Of a stretch of DNA of 24,611 nt, positions 1-7,653 are shown piece by piece; position 1 is the stretch's first letter, and each line of letters opens with the position of its first letter. The position numbers and the translations under genes were made by a program. The stretch spans positions 2,970 through 27,580 of the forward strand of contig JAHELX010000016.1 in NCBI GenBank assembly GCA_024643945.1, read 5' to 3'. A model generated the notes under the pieces. The model was not told where the DNA came from. It ran no database searches and saw only the letters and a program-made list of their open reading frames with translations. This stretch comes from Anaerolineales bacterium (GTDB lineage Bacteria; Chloroflexota; Anaerolineae; 4572-78; NAK82).

Positions 1-491
1 GGAACGGTGAACACATTTCGCAACGATCGCCGAGCCGAAGCTGTGCCGCGTGAAGCCAGATAAACCCCTAAAGTATTCGCAGCAATAGCTGTTACTACAA
101 AGAAGATAATGGCACGCTGTAAGCCAGCCTTGCCAAAAGCGAACTCGTTGAGGGGTAGGCCATAGTTGCCGGCATTTATCAGGATCACGCTGAGCATAAA
201 GGCACTTTCAAGCTTGCGGTCGAAACGAAACAGACGAGCCAAACCCCATCCTACCAGGGTCATTGCCAGGGTGGAAAGGGTCGCCATAACCACGATCAGT
301 CCAATCTCGGCCGCCTGCAAATCTGATCGGGCAATGCCTTCAAAGATGAGAACAGGGCTAAAGAGATAAACGACAACACGCGAAAAGGCCCGGGGGTCAG
401 GAGCGAAGCGGCGATCAATCAGAACTGCAAGCCCAACAATGAGGAAAATGGGGCCTAGAACATTGAATGCAACACCGAGGAAGGATGCCAT
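1..491 (-). CDS. AEC (auxin efflux carrier) family permease, N-terminal part
   Basis: This is an inner-membrane transporter of the AEC family, which includes malate and other organic-anion permeases; the substrate cannot be told from the sequence. Reading the minus strand from an ATG at 489-491 gives 163 residues without a stop, running off the left edge, about half of the usual length near 310. The N-terminus (MASFLGVAFNVLGPIFLIVG) is a first membrane span of the right type, and around residues 120-155 stands the family-typical stretch LINAGNYGLPLNEFAFG followed by a hydrophobic span and NTLGVYLASRG. It starts 54 bases after the HEAT-repeat gene on the same strand with no terminator between them, so it may be the last gene of the rseP operon. 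The Shine-Dalgarno sequence is weak. Family assignment is firm, function open. Confidence 0.85.
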   Translation of the reverse strand, partial: MASFLGVAFNVLGPIFLIVGLAVLIDRRFAPDPRAFSRVVVYLFSPVLIFEGIARSDLQAAEIGLIVVMATLSTLAMTLVGWGLARLFRFDRKLESAFMLSVILINAGNYGLPLNEFAFGKAGLQRAIIFFVVTAIAANTLGVYLASRGTASARRSLRNVFTV

Positions 492-545
492 AGGTCCAGA
501 AGGACTAAGCTACGATGCCAGGAAGCCAGAGAAAGGCCATTGTGG

Positions 546-1508
546 TTATTCGTCTTCGTCGAAGTCTTCGTAAAGGGGAATGGAGATGTTATCGCCCAGT
601 AAGGCCATATCATCCAGGACATCGGAAGCCACCTGGCTCAGAAACTCGTCATCGCTTTCGTAGCAAGCTTCAAGAGCCTGGCGGGCTTCGCGACCGCCGA
701 TGTGTCCGAGTGCCCACATAGCTGCTTCTTGGACTTCCCGATCTGGATCGTCAAAAGCCATCTGGGCCAGCCGTGACACAGCCGCAGATGCCTCCAACTC
801 ACCGCAGGCACGAGCTGCCTCAAAACGAAGTTCTGGATTAGGGTTGTCCAATTCCTTAAGAAGCAGTTTGCACCAGTAGGGATCAGCGCTACGGCCCATG
901 GCAAATAGTGCGCTGGCCTGCATCTTTTCGTCTTCGTCGTAAAAGGCAACTTCTATGATTTCACGCACGCCGGCCTCGCCAGAATAGGCAATAGCCTCGA
1001 CCGCCCGGCGACGCACTTCCATCTCCTCTTCCCCATGCCGAATCGTTTCCAGCAACGCTTCCTCGGCCAACATAGCAGGAGCACGATCGATTTCCTCAAG
1101 TTCGCCCAACAAAACGAAGCGCCCCAGGGCAATGGCAGCCGCTGCCCGAACAGCAGGCGATTCGTCGGCACGTGACAGATGAACCAACGGGCCGATGAGG
1201 GCCTGATCCTCGTTTTCCCAGAGTCCATCAATGGCTGCCGCTCGAATGTCGCTATCTTCGTCTGCCAACACGAGCAAAAAGACGGGGTCAAAGTTGACCT
1301 CGAAACTATGCTCTGTCAATTCCACCAGGTTGCGTATCACCAACCGGCGGCGTCCAGGCTCGATACCTGGCCACACCTGACGGAAGTGCTCAAAGTGCTT
1401 GTGGGTCATATCCGAAAGTGCGTACAGGTGCTGGGTAATTAGATGTTCATTCGTATTACTAAGATGCAAAAGAACCTTTTCGAATTCCATTTTCTGACCA
1501 TCAATCAT
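546..1508 (-). CDS. HEAT-repeat protein (PBS-lyase-like repeats)
   Basis: A 320-residue soluble all-helical scaffold protein. From about residue 65 to 300 it is built of roughly seven units of about 30 residues with the HEAT / PBS-lyase pattern, for example [45 protein letters not shown] and [17 protein letters not shown]. Such repeats bind other proteins; there is no catalytic motif. The C-terminus is acidic (YEDFDEDE). I place the start at the ATG at 1506-1508, whose A-TGA overlaps the stop of the zinc-ribbon gene upstream, implying translational coupling; a TTG at 1514 is possible, and an ATG at 1490 is a further alternative. It is the third gene of the unit started by the site-2 protease, so a role together with the membrane zinc-ribbon protein or the protease is plausible but inferred from context only. 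Confidence 0.85.
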   Translation of the reverse strand: MIDGQKMEFEKVLLHLSNTNEHLITQHLYALSDMTHKHFEHFRQVWPGIEPGRRRLVIRNLVELTEHSFEVNFDPVFLLVLADEDSDIRAAAIDGLWENEDQALIGPLVHLSRADESPAVRAAAAIALGRFVLLGELEEIDRAPAMLAEEALLETIRHGEEEMEVRRRAVEAIAYSGEAGVREIIEVAFYDEDEKMQASALFAMGRSADPYWCKLLLKELDNPNPELRFEAARACGELEASAAVSRLAQMAFDDPDREVQEAAMWALGHIGGREARQALEACYESDDEFLSQVASDVLDDMALLGDNISIPLYEDFDEDE

Positions 1509-2380
1509 TGCCAATAAAGGGTACGTACTTCGCTGGGGGAGCTAACAGGTTCCCCTACCTTTTGGCCATCTTCTGCCTCCGTCACCCGCTCAATGTAAAC
1601 ATACCATTCGTAAGCACGTCCCGTCTCTTGGTCAGCTTTGCCCCAGTAAAAGTCAGCCGGGATCTGCCACGAGGTCTCCTTCAAATTATTGCCGCCTCGC
1701 TGGCCAAAGGTGCCATTCTCGGACCAGGAGAGGCGCACAGCATACCACTCGTTTTCCGCCAGCGGCCCCACCGACTCCCAGCGCAGGACAACGAATTGCC
1801 CACGCCCGACAAAAACCTCCCCATCCAGAGGACTGATCAATACCGGAGCGGCAAAACGCGGCGTTGGCGTGGGAATGACAGTTGGGGTAGGAGTGGCCGT
1901 CGCCGGCAAGGCCTGTGTGGGAGATGCAGATTCAGTTGACGTCGCTGTCGGCGTAGCCGTCGGAGTAGGCAAAGGAGTAAGCGTAGGTGTTCTCGTCGGC
2001 GTGCCGGTTGGTGTCGGCGTAGCCGTCGGCGTGCCAGTGGCAGTCACCGTTGAGGTTGGGGTAGGCATAAAGAAAGCTATCGCCTGGTTGGTACCCCGTT
2101 CTACGCTTGGCCGGAGACGCAACAAGCCAAAGATGAGACCCACTGCCAAGAATGCGCTGCCCGCAAGTCGAACGTACCTGCCGGGCGGCCAAAGTGGAAA
2201 CGGCGCTGGTTCCAGATCGGCACCGCAAGCGGGACACACATGGTAAATACTGTTGGTCCGCGCCCCACATGTGCGACATCTTATTTGGCCCCGACTGCCT
2301 GCATGAGGCAGGCCACAGGTTGGACACACAGCCCATTCGCTTTGGACAGGACTTTGGCAGCGAGGGCAGCGCGACATCAT
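1505..2380 (-). CDS. Membrane protein with two zinc ribbons, Thr/Pro linker and C-terminal beta-type domain
   Basis: A 291-residue protein with four parts. Residues 5-22 (CPRC...CPTC) and 35-52 (CRTC...CPAC) are two CxxC-CxxC zinc ribbons of the double-zinc-ribbon type. Residues about 74-92 form one membrane span. Residues about 106-174 are an almost pure Thr/Pro/Ala linker ([17 protein letters not shown] and similar). Residues 178-291 form a compact domain opening with [12 protein letters not shown] and rich in Trp and Tyr ([23 protein letters not shown]), resembling an Ig/fibronectin-like fold. The expected layout is zinc ribbons in the cytoplasm and the C-terminal domain outside. The start chosen is the ATG at 2378-2380, which overlaps the stop of rseP as ATGA; a TTG at 2398 is an alternative. 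The gene lies between the site-2 protease and the HEAT protein. Function unknown; a sensor or a substrate of the protease would fit the context. Confidence 0.85.
   Translation of the reverse strand: MMSRCPRCQSPVQSEWAVCPTCGLPHAGSRGQIRCRTCGARTNSIYHVCPACGADLEPAPFPLWPPGRYVRLAGSAFLAVGLIFGLLRLRPSVERGTNQAIAFFMPTPTSTVTATGTPTATPTPTGTPTRTPTLTPLPTPTATPTATSTESASPTQALPATATPTPTVIPTPTPRFAAPVLISPLDGEVFVGRGQFVVLRWESVGPLAENEWYAVRLSWSENGTFGQRGGNNLKETSWQIPADFYWGKADQETGRAYEWYVYIERVTEAEDGQKVGEPVSSPSEVRTLYWQ
1859..2065 (-). repeat. Low-complexity DNA encoding a Thr/Pro linker
   Basis: Degenerate short tandem repeats built on units like GTCGGCGTAGCC (plus strand) encode the Thr/Pro-rich stalk of the zinc-ribbon membrane protein. 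Third codon positions vary while the Thr-Pro-Thr-Ala pattern is kept, which suggests selection on the protein rather than recent slippage alone. The opposite strand reads as a Gly/Val repeat that is an artefact. Confidence 0.8.
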
Positions 2381-3687
2381 TGGATTAGACTGCGCCAATC
2401 TATGGTCGACATGGGACGGACAATGTCGTAATAGCTGACCACCAGCATCAACACCATCAAGATTCCGAGTCCGACCAAGTGGATAAAACCTTCCCGGGCC
2501 GGGTCAATGCGTCGCCCTCGGACGGCCTCCACGATGATGAAGAAGATGCGCCCCCCATCCATAGCCGGCAAGGGCAATAAATTGGTAATGGCCAGCGCCG
2601 TGCTGATCAGACCAACCAGGTTGAGCAAGGGAAACCACCAGCCCGTTTGCACCGAAGCCTGCACAGCCGAGGCGGTCTGCTGGTAGATGCCGGGCGGCCC
2701 AATCGGACGGACCAGCGCGGCAGGAACGAGCCCACGCAGAACAAGGATAGGCACGCTAAGGGTCAAAGCAATGGTGCCAAATGTTTGTTGCACGCCCGAC
2801 CACAAAGCCTCGCCGAGGGGATAATACTTTAGCGTAATCTTCGAAACGGCTGGCTGAATACTGACGCCAATCGCGCCCTCTCCCTCGGGCGGGTTGACGC
2901 GGGGCGTGACTGTGACCTGTAGGCTATCTTCCCCGCGCTTGATACCCAACAATACTTTCTGGCCAAGCCGTTCATTGGTCAATGTCACCAACTCCTCTGG
3001 CGATTTGACCGGAACACCATCAATAGAGACGATGATGTCCCCCACTCGCAGGTCAGCTTTGTCAGCCGGAGATCCAGCAGCAATTCCGCTGATCATCACG
3101 TTGTCAGTGGCGACAACCTGGGGTGCGCCCAGCATAAACGAAGCAGCAAAGACTACAATTGCCAACAAAACGTTCATCGTGGCGCCTGCCACCAACACAG
3201 CAATGCGAACCCGTTTGCTCTTACTGGCAAAGCTGCCAGGAGCCTTAGGGTCTTCTTCGCCCAACATACGAACATAGCCACCAAAGGGAATCAGATTTAT
3301 GGTGTATTCAGTACCGCGCTCCAGTCCCTGCACGACGCCGACAGGCCGACCCAGTTCATGCGCCACATCGTCATCGGACATGTCTTCAGGGACCGGCTGG
3401 ATGCGAGTCACCACAACCCGACCATCGGCTTGCGCTTCACTCTCGTATATCACGCGCGTGCCGACTTCGACCTGGCGCGAAACGTTGGCCTTGCGCCCAA
3501 TGACCATCTTCCTTCCATCAAGGAGGACTTTTCCCTCGCTTTGCCAGTATTTCAGCAACCGTGGCGGGTAGCCAAAAGCAAATTCCTCAACCACCACGCC
3601 CGTCCGTTTGGCGACAATGAAATGGCCAAACTCGTGCACAAACACCAACAGGCTCAACACGATAGCAAAAGTAATAATCGTCAACAT
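2377..3687 (-). CDS. rseP: RIP-type site-2 zinc metalloprotease (RseP family)
   Basis: An intramembrane protease that cuts membrane-spanning substrates such as anti-sigma factors or signal-peptide remnants. At 436 residues it is a little shorter than E. coli RseP (about 450) but has one PDZ domain instead of two. Visible are the HExxH zinc site HEFGH at residues 18-22 in the first membrane span, the conserved strand [16 protein letters not shown] (131-146), a PDZ domain (about 192-265, [19 protein letters not shown]), and the third zinc ligand in [12 protein letters not shown] (D377). All catalytic residues are present. Between FGYPPRLL (residue 45) and [11 protein letters not shown] (128) lies an insertion of about 75 residues absent from compact family members. 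The ATG at 3687 has a purine-rich upstream stretch. The gene is first in a unit with the zinc-ribbon and HEAT genes, coupled by ATGA to the former. Confidence 0.95.
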   Translation of the reverse strand: MLTIITFAIVLSLLVFVHEFGHFIVAKRTGVVVEEFAFGYPPRLLKYWQSEGKVLLDGRKMVIGRKANVSRQVEVGTRVIYESEAQADGRVVVTRIQPVPEDMSDDDVAHELGRPVGVVQGLERGTEYTINLIPFGGYVRMLGEEDPKAPGSFASKSKRVRIAVLVAGATMNVLLAIVVFAASFMLGAPQVVATDNVMISGIAAGSPADKADLRVGDIIVSIDGVPVKSPEELVTLTNERLGQKVLLGIKRGEDSLQVTVTPRVNPPEGEGAIGVSIQPAVSKITLKYYPLGEALWSGVQQTFGTIALTLSVPILVLRGLVPAALVRPIGPPGIYQQTASAVQASVQTGWWFPLLNLVGLISTALAITNLLPLPAMDGGRIFFIIVEAVRGRRIDPAREGFIHLVGLGILMVLMLVVSYYDIVRPMSTIDWRSLIQ

Positions 3688-3731
3688 CTTACTCTTTTTT
3701 CCTTTCGAAAGTTACAACCCATTCCAATCTA

Positions 3732-3760
3732 ATTATACCTAACCCAGTCTGTTCTGCCAA
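3732..3760 (-). promoter_or_regulatory. Sigma70-type promoter for the rseP operon
   Basis: On the minus strand there is TTGGCA (3755-3760), a 17-base spacer and TATAAT (3732-3737): five of six and six of six matches to the consensus. It lies 45 bases upstream of the rseP ATG, a normal leader length. Confidence 0.8.
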
Positions 3761-3955
3761 ACAGACGAGCCAGTAAGGACAGAAGCTGTCGACCATCAGA
3801 TATTAACTTGCGCACCACAGCGACTTGACGTAGAATTCAGCGCGACGCAAGCAGTTAATAGTAGACCGGTTTCTGCGTCGTGTCCAACAGCATTATCTGA
3901 GATATTCCATTTATACTCCGAGGTTAGGACTTATCGTTTGGAACTGAGGTGATCT

Positions 3956-4660
3956 ATGACAACCCGACAAAAGAGGCGGCGGCGTTCCAGGCAACAACAG
4001 GGTATCTCAACCACTCAGATCTTGATCGTCGCCGGCGTGGCGGTACTGGCCGCCGCTTTGTTGCTGATTTTGAACAGCAACCGCCCGCAACCGGTGGCAG
4101 TTGGCAATCTGGCATATCAGACAGGCGTAACGTCCGATGGGGACCCCTATAAAGGATCGCCAGATGCGCCGCTGAAGTTGGTAGAATATTCCGATTTTCT
4201 GTGCAGTCACTGCGGTAATTTTGCCGACGCCCTTAAAGCGCTCGACCCGGATTATGTTGAGACAGGTCAAGCACAGATCATCTTCCGCAACTTTGCTTTC
4301 CTGGCACCCGAGTCATCTCAAGCAGCCCAGGCGGCCGAGTGCGCACTTGACCAGGGAGCTGATAAATTCTGGCAATATCACGACCTGCTCTTTGCCCAGC
4401 GGGGGACCGGCCTGGCCGCCTACAGTAAGCCCCAACTGAAGACATATGCCCAACAACTTGGGCTTGACACTGCCACCTTTGACGCCTGCCTTGACTCAGG
4501 TACCAAAGCCGGTGAGGTTCAGTCCGATTACGACCAGGGAAAGAGCGAGGGCGTAGAAGCGACACCCACCTGGTTTCTCAATGGGCAGATAGTGCGCGGG
4601 GAACTGTCTGAGGGTGAGTTGCGCCAACTCTTCGATAACACGTTGTCACAGGGATCATGA
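3956..4660 (+). CDS. Membrane-anchored DsbA-family thiol-disulfide oxidoreductase
   Basis: A 234-residue protein that introduces or shuffles disulfides in exported proteins. A short Arg/Lys-rich cytoplasmic tail (residues 1-16) is followed by one membrane span (about 20-40), then a DsbA/thioredoxin_4 domain (about 66-230). The active site is CSHC at 83-86 (EYSDFLCSHCGNF), and the cis-proline loop is ATPTWFLNG at 202-210. C129 and C178 are two extra cysteines that could form a structural pair. The start is set by GAGGTGAT a few bases before the ATG at 3956. The next gene, one base further on, is a VKOR-type oxidase, the expected electron acceptor for this thioredoxin, so the two form one oxidative folding unit. 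Confidence 0.93.
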   Translation: MTTRQKRRRRSRQQQGISTTQILIVAGVAVLAAALLLILNSNRPQPVAVGNLAYQTGVTSDGDPYKGSPDAPLKLVEYSDFLCSHCGNFADALKALDPDYVETGQAQIIFRNFAFLAPESSQAAQAAECALDQGADKFWQYHDLLFAQRGTGLAAYSKPQLKTYAQQLGLDTATFDACLDSGTKAGEVQSDYDQGKSEGVEATPTWFLNGQIVRGELSEGELRQLFDNTLSQGS

Positions 4661-4661
4661 G

Positions 4662-5138
4662 ATGGGAGACATCGTAAGAGACATAACTTCACATTCCACG
4701 TCCGACGTTGATTGGCGACTGTGGCTGATGCGGTTGCTGGCCCTAGCTGGAATGGGCGTATCGGGTTATCTCACCTGGGCTCACCTGGCAGGCCAGGCGG
4801 TCGCATGCGGTCAATCCAGGGGCTGTGATATTGTGCAGCAAAGCGTTTATTCTGATGTGGGAGGCATCCCCGTCGCTCTTTTGGGACTGGTAGCCTACAC
4901 AGCCTTGCTCGTCCTGACGTTACTACGAGGCCGTATCCCAGAAGACCTGGACAGTTACATTCCACTCGCCATATTTGGCATCTCCCTGATAGGTGTGCTA
5001 TACTCGGCTTACCTGACCTACTTGGAACTGTACGTGATCTATGCCATTTGCCAGTGGTGCGTAAGTTCGGCGATTATCATTACCGCCATTTTCTTTTTGT
5101 CACTGGTTGACCTCAAGGTCGGAGCCAATTCGTCTTGA
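4662..5138 (+). CDS. VKOR-family quinone-linked disulfide oxidase
   Basis: A bacterial homologue of vitamin K epoxide reductase that reoxidises a DsbA-like partner and passes the electrons to quinone, doing the job of DsbB. The 158 residues carry four hydrophobic spans. The cysteine pair in the periplasmic loop is C49 and C55 (ACGQSRGCDIVQQS), followed by the family-typical GGIPVALLGL, and the quinone-side active site is CQWC (C130, C133). All four key cysteines are present. The thioredoxin partner is a separate gene immediately upstream rather than fused, as it is in some other phyla. The start chosen is the ATG at 4662, one base after the dsbA-like stop; an upstream start inside dsbA would only add unrelated residues. 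Confidence 0.93.
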   Translation: MGDIVRDITSHSTSDVDWRLWLMRLLALAGMGVSGYLTWAHLAGQAVACGQSRGCDIVQQSVYSDVGGIPVALLGLVAYTALLVLTLLRGRIPEDLDSYIPLAIFGISLIGVLYSAYLTYLELYVIYAICQWCVSSAIIITAIFFLSLVDLKVGANSS

Positions 5139-5189
5139 TAATATGAACCATAAGTATATTCCGACCCAATTCCGAGGGGGGGTAAGACT

Positions 5190-5444
5190 ATGACCAAAAT
5201 CATCTGCCGTGCTACTGATTGCATCTTCAATGAGGAAGGCGTGTGTTCGTCGGAAGAAATAACTTACGACCCTGAGCAGGGATGCCTCACCTACGAAGGC
5301 ATTGAGGACGTGCTGCTAGAAGACGAAGAAGAATGGGACGACGATGATGTTCTCGACGACGAAGAGCCGCTGGAGTGGGACGAAGAAGAGGATGATCTCC
5401 TGGACCTCGATGAGGATGAAGTTGACGACGACTGGGATGTTTAG
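5190..5444 (+). CDS. Small Cys-rich (DUF1540-like) protein with highly acidic tail
   Basis: An 84-residue protein in two halves. Residues 6-32 hold four cysteines (C6, C11, C19, C32) in a spacing like the DUF1540 metal-binding motif (CRATDCIFNEEGVC ... GCLTY). Residues 39-84 are about two thirds Asp and Glu, with a few Trp, Leu and Val. A very strong ribosome binding site (GAGGGGGGTAAG) precedes the ATG at 5190. It lies 51 bases after the VKOR gene and before the terminator at 5500, so it probably shares the transcript. The role is unknown. The cysteines could bind a metal, and the acidic tail suggests an ion- or nucleic-acid-mimic function; both ideas are inference. Confidence 0.85.
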   Translation: MTKIICRATDCIFNEEGVCSSEEITYDPEQGCLTYEGIEDVLLEDEEEWDDDDVLDDEEPLEWDEEEDDLLDLDEDEVDDDWDV

Positions 5445-5499
5445 TTTCCTGTCGATTTCAGTTCAGCCAGCGTCGGAAGCCAGTTATGGTTTGCAATCA

Positions 5500-5532
5500 A
5501 GCCAGCGGGGCAACCTGCCCCTGGCTTTTTTG
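5500..5532 (+). terminator. Intrinsic terminator of the dsbA-VKOR unit
   Basis: AGCCA and GGGGCA pair with TGCCCC and TGGCT around a three-base loop, with a two-base bulge, followed directly by TTTTTT. It lies 56 bases after the acidic-protein stop. Confidence 0.85.
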
Positions 5533-5564
5533 TATTGAGTGGCGAAAGGACGTAAACTAGCTCG

Positions 5565-7556
5565 ATGTCTACCCAACCGGTTGATTGGCTTCTGACTCGC
5601 GGCATAGTCGTGAGCATGGACGACACGCGCCAGGTGATTGAAGACGGTGCCGTAGCCATAAGTGGGAAAGAAATTACTGCAGTGGGCGACAGCGTCGATC
5701 TGGAAACTCACTTTACCCCGAGAGAGACCCTCGATTGTGCGGGATGTGCCATCATTCCCGGATTGGTCAACGCGCATACTCACGTCCCCATGACCCTGCT
5801 GCGTGGCCTGGCCGACGACCTGCGCCTGGACGTCTGGCTTTACGGCTATATGATGTCGGTAGAGCGTGAGTTTGTGGGCCCTGACTTTTGCCGCGTAGGC
5901 ACACTTCTAGCATGCGCCGAGATGATTCGCTCGGGTATCACCACCTTCTGTGATATGTATTACTACGAGGACGAAGTGGCCCGCGCGACAGTTGAAGCCG
6001 GGATGCGCGCCATTTGTGCCCAAACCATCCTCAAATTCCCCGCTCCCGATGCCACCAGCTACGAAGAGAGCCTGGCCTATTGCCGCGATTTCATCGAGCA
6101 CTGGCTGGACCACCCCCTTATTGTCCCGGCTGTTGGCCCGCACGCAGCTTACACCGCCACTCCTGAATTGCTGCGGGCTTCGGCGGCTCTGGCTGTGGAA
6201 TACGACGTACCGTTACACATTCACGTCTCAGAAACGGCCCTGGAGGTGGAGGAGAACAGAAGCCAATATGATATGCCAGTGGTACCCTGGCTGAAGAAGC
6301 AGAACATCCTGGACGCCAAAGTCATTGCAGCTCATTGCATTCACCTGGATGAGGGGGAGATGCATACTCTGAAGCACCATAAGGCCGGCGTGGCGCACTG
6401 TCCCAGCAGCAATCTCAAGCTGGCTAGTGGCGTGGCCCCGGTGCAGAAGATGATAGATCTGGGATTGCATGTAGGCATTGGCACCGACGGTCCCGCTTCG
6501 AATAATGACCTGGACATGTTCGAAGAAACCCGACTGGCCGCTTTTTTGGCCAAGGGTTTCTTTGGCGACCCCACGGCACTGCCCGCTAAGACCGCCTTGG
6601 CTATGGCTACCATCGAAGGAGCACGAGCCTTGCATCTTGGGCACATTACAGGCTCGCTGAAAGTGGGCAAACGGGCCGACATCACCGTCGTCGAATTGAA
6701 CCGGATCCACGGGACGCCCAGATTCAGGCGCGATCCTGATGCCATTTACTCACAGCTCGTCTACGCTGCCAAAAGCACCGACGTACGTGATGTGTTGGTA
6801 AACGGATGTCTTTTGATGCGCGGCCGGAAATTGCTGACTCTCGACGAGGAAGCGCTCAAGGTCGAGGCTGAAGAATTCGCCCGCCGCATCGATTCCTTCC
6901 TCATCGCCCGCGAAGGGAATCTGCTGTCGAAACTCCTGGCAATTGGCAGTGGCGTCATCCCGCAGGAGACTTTTGAGATTCAGGTGAAAGTGCGTGTGGA
7001 TAGGATGGAGGACATTCTGGCGAAATTAGCCGGACCAGAGTTGACAGTCCCTCGTTCATCCATACGCGACCAGTATGATACCTATTTCTTGTTCAAGGGT
7101 GGCGAACGGGGCCGATTGCGCTATCGAGAAGACGAAGTGCTCGACGAGGCGGCAGAGGTCCGAGAGGTATTTTACACTATTACCATGATGGGGCCGGCCC
7201 GTGAGCGAGAGTACGACAACTCGGTAGTGCTGACCCGCTCTCGCTACGCAGCGCCAGCTGACCGCAGCCTGCGCTTCTACCGGGAGTACTTCAAGCCCGA
7301 TGAAGAGCGGCAGGTGATCAAACGACGGCAGCGCTTCCATATTATCTATAAAGAGACTGACTTTGCCATCAACCTGGATCAGTTGAGGATGCCAGAGGAG
7401 AATGGTTACTACCTCGAGATCAAGAGCCGCACGTGGTCAGCGCGCGACGCCGAGCACAAAGCGGAGCTCATCGGGGAATTGCTGGGCTTCTTCGGAGCGA
7501 AGATAGAGAACCGGCTGAAAATTGAGTACGTTGATTTTGAAATGGAAACAGCCTGA
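5565..7556 (+). CDS. Amidohydrolase (MTA/SAH deaminase type) fused to a CYTH-like domain
   Basis: A 663-residue two-domain protein. Residues 1-440 are an amidohydrolase of the TRZ/ATZ/MtaD group, which deaminates 5-methylthioadenosine, S-adenosylhomocysteine or related adenosine compounds. The metal ligands are all visible: H71 and H73 (GLVNAHTHVPM), H220 with E223 (LHIHVSE), H257 (AAHCIH) and D308 (GTDGPASNN). Residues about 470-663 match the CYTH fold (class IV adenylate cyclase / thiamine triphosphatase): the opening strand is FEIQVKV (ExQxK where ExExK is usual), then RGRLRYRED (515-523), VIKRRQR (584-590) and a late strand YYLEIKSR with E618 and K620. The stand-alone deaminase is about 430 residues, so the extra 200 are a true fusion read in one frame with no low-complexity break. 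No clear ribosome binding site precedes the ATG at 5565. The substrate of the CYTH part is unknown. Confidence 0.9.
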   Translation: MSTQPVDWLLTRGIVVSMDDTRQVIEDGAVAISGKEITAVGDSVDLETHFTPRETLDCAGCAIIPGLVNAHTHVPMTLLRGLADDLRLDVWLYGYMMSVEREFVGPDFCRVGTLLACAEMIRSGITTFCDMYYYEDEVARATVEAGMRAICAQTILKFPAPDATSYEESLAYCRDFIEHWLDHPLIVPAVGPHAAYTATPELLRASAALAVEYDVPLHIHVSETALEVEENRSQYDMPVVPWLKKQNILDAKVIAAHCIHLDEGEMHTLKHHKAGVAHCPSSNLKLASGVAPVQKMIDLGLHVGIGTDGPASNNDLDMFEETRLAAFLAKGFFGDPTALPAKTALAMATIEGARALHLGHITGSLKVGKRADITVVELNRIHGTPRFRRDPDAIYSQLVYAAKSTDVRDVLVNGCLLMRGRKLLTLDEEALKVEAEEFARRIDSFLIAREGNLLSKLLAIGSGVIPQETFEIQVKVRVDRMEDILAKLAGPELTVPRSSIRDQYDTYFLFKGGERGRLRYREDEVLDEAAEVREVFYTITMMGPAREREYDNSVVLTRSRYAAPADRSLRFYREYFKPDEERQVIKRRQRFHIIYKETDFAINLDQLRMPEENGYYLEIKSRTWSARDAEHKAELIGELLGFFGAKIENRLKIEYVDFEMETA

Positions 7557-7653
7557 GATCTTATGCTCAGAATCGCGTCGATCGCCCGCGTTCTGATCGC
7601 ATGGGGCGGCACATATGAGCCGGCCTATTTTTTGCCCAAGGCCCTTGCTGTTC

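Noticed and set aside
1689..2246. 185-codon plus-strand frame with Gly/Val repeats
   Set aside because: It is the antisense of the Thr/Pro linker gene; repetitive codons on one strand give an open frame on the other.
7600..7640. Bidirectional terminator between the two fusion genes
   Set aside because: A TATTTTTTG tract is present but the preceding CGGC/GCCG stem has only four pairs and a mismatch; not strong enough to call.
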